From Pseudonocardia cypriaca (lineage in GTDB: Bacteria > Actinomycetota > Actinomycetes > Mycobacteriales > Pseudonocardiaceae), in contig NZ_VFPH01000001.1 of NCBI RefSeq assembly GCF_006717045.1, positions 1,860,001-1,924,000 on the forward strand: DNA of 64,000 nucleotides, read 5' to 3'. The notes under the pieces were generated by a model. The model ran no database searches. It was not told the origin of the DNA and was given only the letters and a program-made list of their open reading frames with translations. Numbering within the stretch: position 1 is the first letter of the stretch; each line of letters starts with the position of its first letter. A program made the translations under genes and the position numbers. Shown in pieces: positions 61,857 to 64,000 of this stretch.

Positions 61857-62652
61857 TCCCGTCGGAGGCGGGGGGCAGGTCGCGCACCGGCGAGCCGAAG
61901 ACCTGCCCCGGCGTGGTGCCCAGCACGTTCCGGAACGCCGCGACGAACGCGCTGGGCGTGCGGTAGCCGACCCTCGCGGCCACGACGCTCACGGGGACGC
62001 CAGTGGCCAGCAGTTCCAGTGCGCCCCGGACGCGGGCCCGCGTGCGCCACTCGCCGAGGCCGCAGCCGGTGGCGTCGCGGAAGAGGCGGTGCAGCGTCCG
62101 CGGGCTGGTACCGGCGTACCGGGCCATGGCCTCGACGCCGCGGTCGTCGGCCGGGTCGGCGAGCAGGGCGTCGGCCACGCGACGGGCGCGCTCGTCGGCC
62201 GGCATGGCCAGCTCGACCGACGCGACGGGCGCCGGCACGAGCTGGTCGAACAGCACGGCCTCGGCCCGGGCGCGCTCGGCGTCACCCAGCTCGGCCCGGC
62301 CGAGATGACCGATCAGGGCGGCGAGCAGGGGGGCCACCGCGAGCACGGTCGGCCGGTCGAAGCCTTCCGGGGCCCGGGCGGGGCGCAGGTAGAGGCTGTG
62401 CATCGCGGTGGCGGTGGCCGCGGCGGTGGTGTGCCGCACCCCGGCCGGGATCCACAGCGCGCGGGTGGGTGGGAGCGCCCACGTCGTGTCGCCGGCCGAG
62501 ATCGACAGCACCCCCCGCTCGGCCCATGCGAGCTGGTGGGTCGGGTGGACGTGCTCGGCGAACCGGTGGCCGCGGGCGAGCGCGAACCTCCCCACGAGCG
62601 CGGCGCCCAGCGGTGGGGCGAGGAGGCCGGTGGGATGGCCGGAACGCGACAC
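61837..62652 (-). CDS. AraC-family transcriptional regulator
   Basis: The 271-residue protein has an N-terminal cupin domain (FAEHVHPTHQLAWAERGVLSIS and PAGVRHTT) and a C-terminal double helix-turn-helix (EAMARYAGTSPRTLHRLFRDATG, and VSVVAARVGYRTPSAFVAAFRNVLGTTP). The GTG at 62652 has no ribosome site and may be leaderless. It diverges from a methyltransferase 61 bases away, which may be its target. Confidence 0.92.
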   Translation of the reverse strand: MSRSGHPTGLLAPPLGAALVGRFALARGHRFAEHVHPTHQLAWAERGVLSISAGDTTWALPPTRALWIPAGVRHTTAAATATAMHSLYLRPARAPEGFDRPTVLAVAPLLAALIGHLGRAELGDAERARAEAVLFDQLVPAPVASVELAMPADERARRVADALLADPADDRGVEAMARYAGTSPRTLHRLFRDATGCGLGEWRTRARVRGALELLATGVPVSVVAARVGYRTPSAFVAAFRNVLGTTPGQVFGSPVRDLPPASDGIIGAPG

Positions 62653-62713
62653 GGAACGGCAGGCTAGCCGGTGCCGGACAGCGCGCCCCGGTCCTAGCCT
62701 CGGGAGGGTGCCG

Positions 62714-63271
62714 ATGAACCTGCTGCACCGCCGGATCTGCCGCTCCGACGCCTGGGCCACCCGGATGCACGGAGAGGTACTGCCCTGGGTGTGCCGCACG
62801 GTGCCGCTGGACGGCGACGTGCTCGAGATCGGGCCGGGCTACGGCGTCACCACCCGCTGGCTCGCCGAGAAGGGCGGGCGCCTCACCGCGGTGGAGGTCG
62901 ACCCGGACCTCGCCGCCGGCGTGCGCGCCGGCCTGGGGGACCGCGTCGACGTGCACACCGGTGACGGCGCGGCCCTACCGTTCCCCGACGAGTCCTTCGA
63001 CACCGTCGTCTGCTTCACGATGCTGCACCACGTCCCCTCGCCGGAGCAGCAGGACCAGCTGTTCGCCGAGGCGGCCCGCGTGCTGCGGCCCGGTGGCGTG
63101 TTCGCGGGCCTCGACAGCCGCCTCAACCTGCGGTTCCGGCTGATCCACATCGGCGACACCATGACGGTCGTCGACCCGGACGGCCTTCCCGACCGCCTCA
63201 GCGCCGCGGGCCTCGCCGGCATCGAGGTCGACACCGTGCCCCGGGCCTTCCGCTTCCGCGCGACCCGGTAG
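62714..63271 (+). CDS. Class I SAM-dependent methyltransferase
   Basis: The 185-residue protein has SAM motif I VLEIGPGYGVTTRWLAEKGG, a motif II acidic residue in LTAVEVDPDLAAG, VHTGDGAALPFPDESFDTV and ARVLRPGGVFAGLDS. It is of the Methyltransf_11 type (small-molecule or lipid substrate). ATG 62714 follows GGGAGG at 6 bases; GTG 62708 is inside the site. Confidence 0.88.
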   Translation: MNLLHRRICRSDAWATRMHGEVLPWVCRTVPLDGDVLEIGPGYGVTTRWLAEKGGRLTAVEVDPDLAAGVRAGLGDRVDVHTGDGAALPFPDESFDTVVCFTMLHHVPSPEQQDQLFAEAARVLRPGGVFAGLDSRLNLRFRLIHIGDTMTVVDPDGLPDRLSAAGLAGIEVDTVPRAFRFRATR

Positions 63272-63280
63272 CGCGACCCG

Positions 63281-63886
63281 TCAGAGCCAGCCCTGTTCCC
63301 GGGCCATGCGGTAGGCCTCGGCGCGGGTGGGGACGGCGAGCTTCGCGGTGATCGCCGCGAGGTGGTTGCGGACCGTGCCCTGCGACAAGTGCACGCGCCT
63401 GGCGACGACCGCGACGGCGGTGTCGGCGCCCGCCTCGCGCAGGACCTCCAGCTCGCGCGGGGTGAGCGGGCACGGCTGGGCCGTGAGGGCGTCGGCGGCG
63501 AGGGCGGGGTCGACGTAGCGGGCGCCGCCGTGCACCCTCCGGATCACGTCGGCGAGGGCGCCACCGGGGGAGCCCTTGGGCAGGAACCCCTTGGCCCCGG
63601 CGGCGAGCGCGCGCTGCAGGTGCGGCGGGCGGCCGTGCCCGGTGAGGATCACGACGTTGCAGGACGGCAGTGCGGTCGCCAGCTCCGCGGCGACCTCGAT
63701 GCCGTCGAGCCCCGGCATCTCGAGGTCGACGACCGCGACGTCCGGGCGGTGGGCCACGGCCGCTTCGACGGCCGCGCGTCCGTCGCCCGCCTGGGCGACG
63801 ACCTCGAGGTCGGGCTCCAGGCCGAGCAGAGCGGCGACCGCGGTGCGGATCAGCTCCTCGTCGTCGGCGAGCAGGACGCGGATCAC
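63281..63886 (-). CDS. NarL/LuxR-family response regulator (DesR-like)
   Basis: The 201-residue protein has a receiver domain with phospho-acceptor Asp in VAVVDLEMPGLDG and acidic DDEE near the N-terminus. A C-terminal LuxR helix-turn-helix reads LTPRELEVLREAGADTAVAVVARRVHLSQGTVRNHL. The GTG at 63886 overlaps the upstream kinase stop (GTGA), so the pair is co-translated. The target genes are unknown; similar pairs (DesKR) respond to membrane fluidity. Confidence 0.93.
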   Translation of the reverse strand: MIRVLLADDEELIRTAVAALLGLEPDLEVVAQAGDGRAAVEAAVAHRPDVAVVDLEMPGLDGIEVAAELATALPSCNVVILTGHGRPPHLQRALAAGAKGFLPKGSPGGALADVIRRVHGGARYVDPALAADALTAQPCPLTPRELEVLREAGADTAVAVVARRVHLSQGTVRNHLAAITAKLAVPTRAEAYRMAREQGWL

Positions 63887-63999
63887 GACGTCGGCACCGG
63901 CACCACGGCGTCGAGGGTGAACACCCCGTCCGCGACGGAGGTGTGCAGCCGCCCGCCCGAGCCGCCGAGCCGGTCGGACAGCCCCTGCAGCCCCGAGCT
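63883..63999 (-). CDS. Sensor histidine kinase, C-terminal fragment
   Basis: The window ends inside this gene; only about 38 codons are visible. They include SSGLQGLSDRLGGSGGRLHT, the G2-box region of HisKA_3 ATPase domains (consensus GxGLxGLxxRVxxLGGxL). The TGA overlaps the regulator's GTG. It is the partner of the response regulator. Confidence 0.85.
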   Translation of the reverse strand, partial: SSGLQGLSDRLGGSGGRLHTSVADGVFTLDAVVPVPTS

Positions 64000-64000
64000 G

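Noticed and set aside
1..64000. CRISPR array, rRNA operon, prophage or biosynthetic cluster
   Set aside because: No regularly spaced repeats, rRNA-like sequence, phage structural genes, or PKS/NRPS modules were seen anywhere in the window.

Overview
The window is high-GC DNA from an actinobacterium, most likely of the Pseudonocardiales (Pseudonocardia-like). Three things support this: many GTG starts with strong GGAGG ribosome sites; gene orders that, as recalled, are conserved between Mycobacterium and Streptomyces; and actinobacterial families such as DUF3145, DUF3052, DUF397 and the FasR-type PucR regulator. The genus is an inference from gene content only.

Two conserved blocks dominate the left half. 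Block 1 (about 0.3-14.4 kb) holds a DUF349 protein, miaA, dapF, hflX, lexA, a LysM membrane protein, nrdR and the B12-dependent ribonucleotide reductase nrdJ. It joins tRNA modification, diaminopimelate synthesis, ribosome rescue, the SOS response and deoxynucleotide supply. lexA and the LysM gene diverge from a region with two LexA-type boxes, and an NrdR-type box lies before nrdR. Block 2 (about 18-32 kb) holds DUF3145, a peptide transporter, fabF-acpP-fabH-fabD with the regulator fasR, a cold-shock gene, aceE, DUF3052, a phospholipase D-like gene, ahpE and tRNA-Val. It links pyruvate oxidation to fatty-acid synthesis. Small accessory genes (PIN domain, membrane protein, VOC, metallo-beta-lactamase fold, beta-helix protein) separate the blocks.

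The right half (32-64 kb) is accessory. It contains regulators (GntR, XRE, PucR, HxlR, AraC); an OsmC/oxidoreductase pair; an esterase-MFS-ABC-ABC operon built with 4-base stop/start overlaps, whose ABC pair resembles siderophore importers such as IrtAB/YbtPQ; a penicillin-binding lipoprotein; and a copper amine oxidase. It also has an orphan DUF397 gene, a complete TRAP transporter (dctP-dctQ-dctM) and a divergent ugp-like glycerophosphodiester uptake operon (two permeases, binding lipoprotein, phosphodiesterase, no ATPase). A YibE/F membrane protein, an IS110-family insertion sequence with a 247-base non-coding flank where a bridge RNA could lie, and a two-component system cut by the window end complete it.

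Notable non-coding structure includes a 70-base perfect palindrome between the HflX-linked secreted-protein gene and lexA, several other long inverted repeats at gene ends, five candidate operators formed by inverted repeats in regulatory regions, a tandem repeat ahead of nrdJ, and what looks like the N-terminal stub of a deleted dioxygenase-like gene fused onto the miaA start. I saw no CRISPR array, rRNA, prophage or origin. No wholly new multi-gene system is evident. The best candidates for new biology are the IS110 flank, the 70-base palindrome, the miaA leader and the CTG-started secreted protein.
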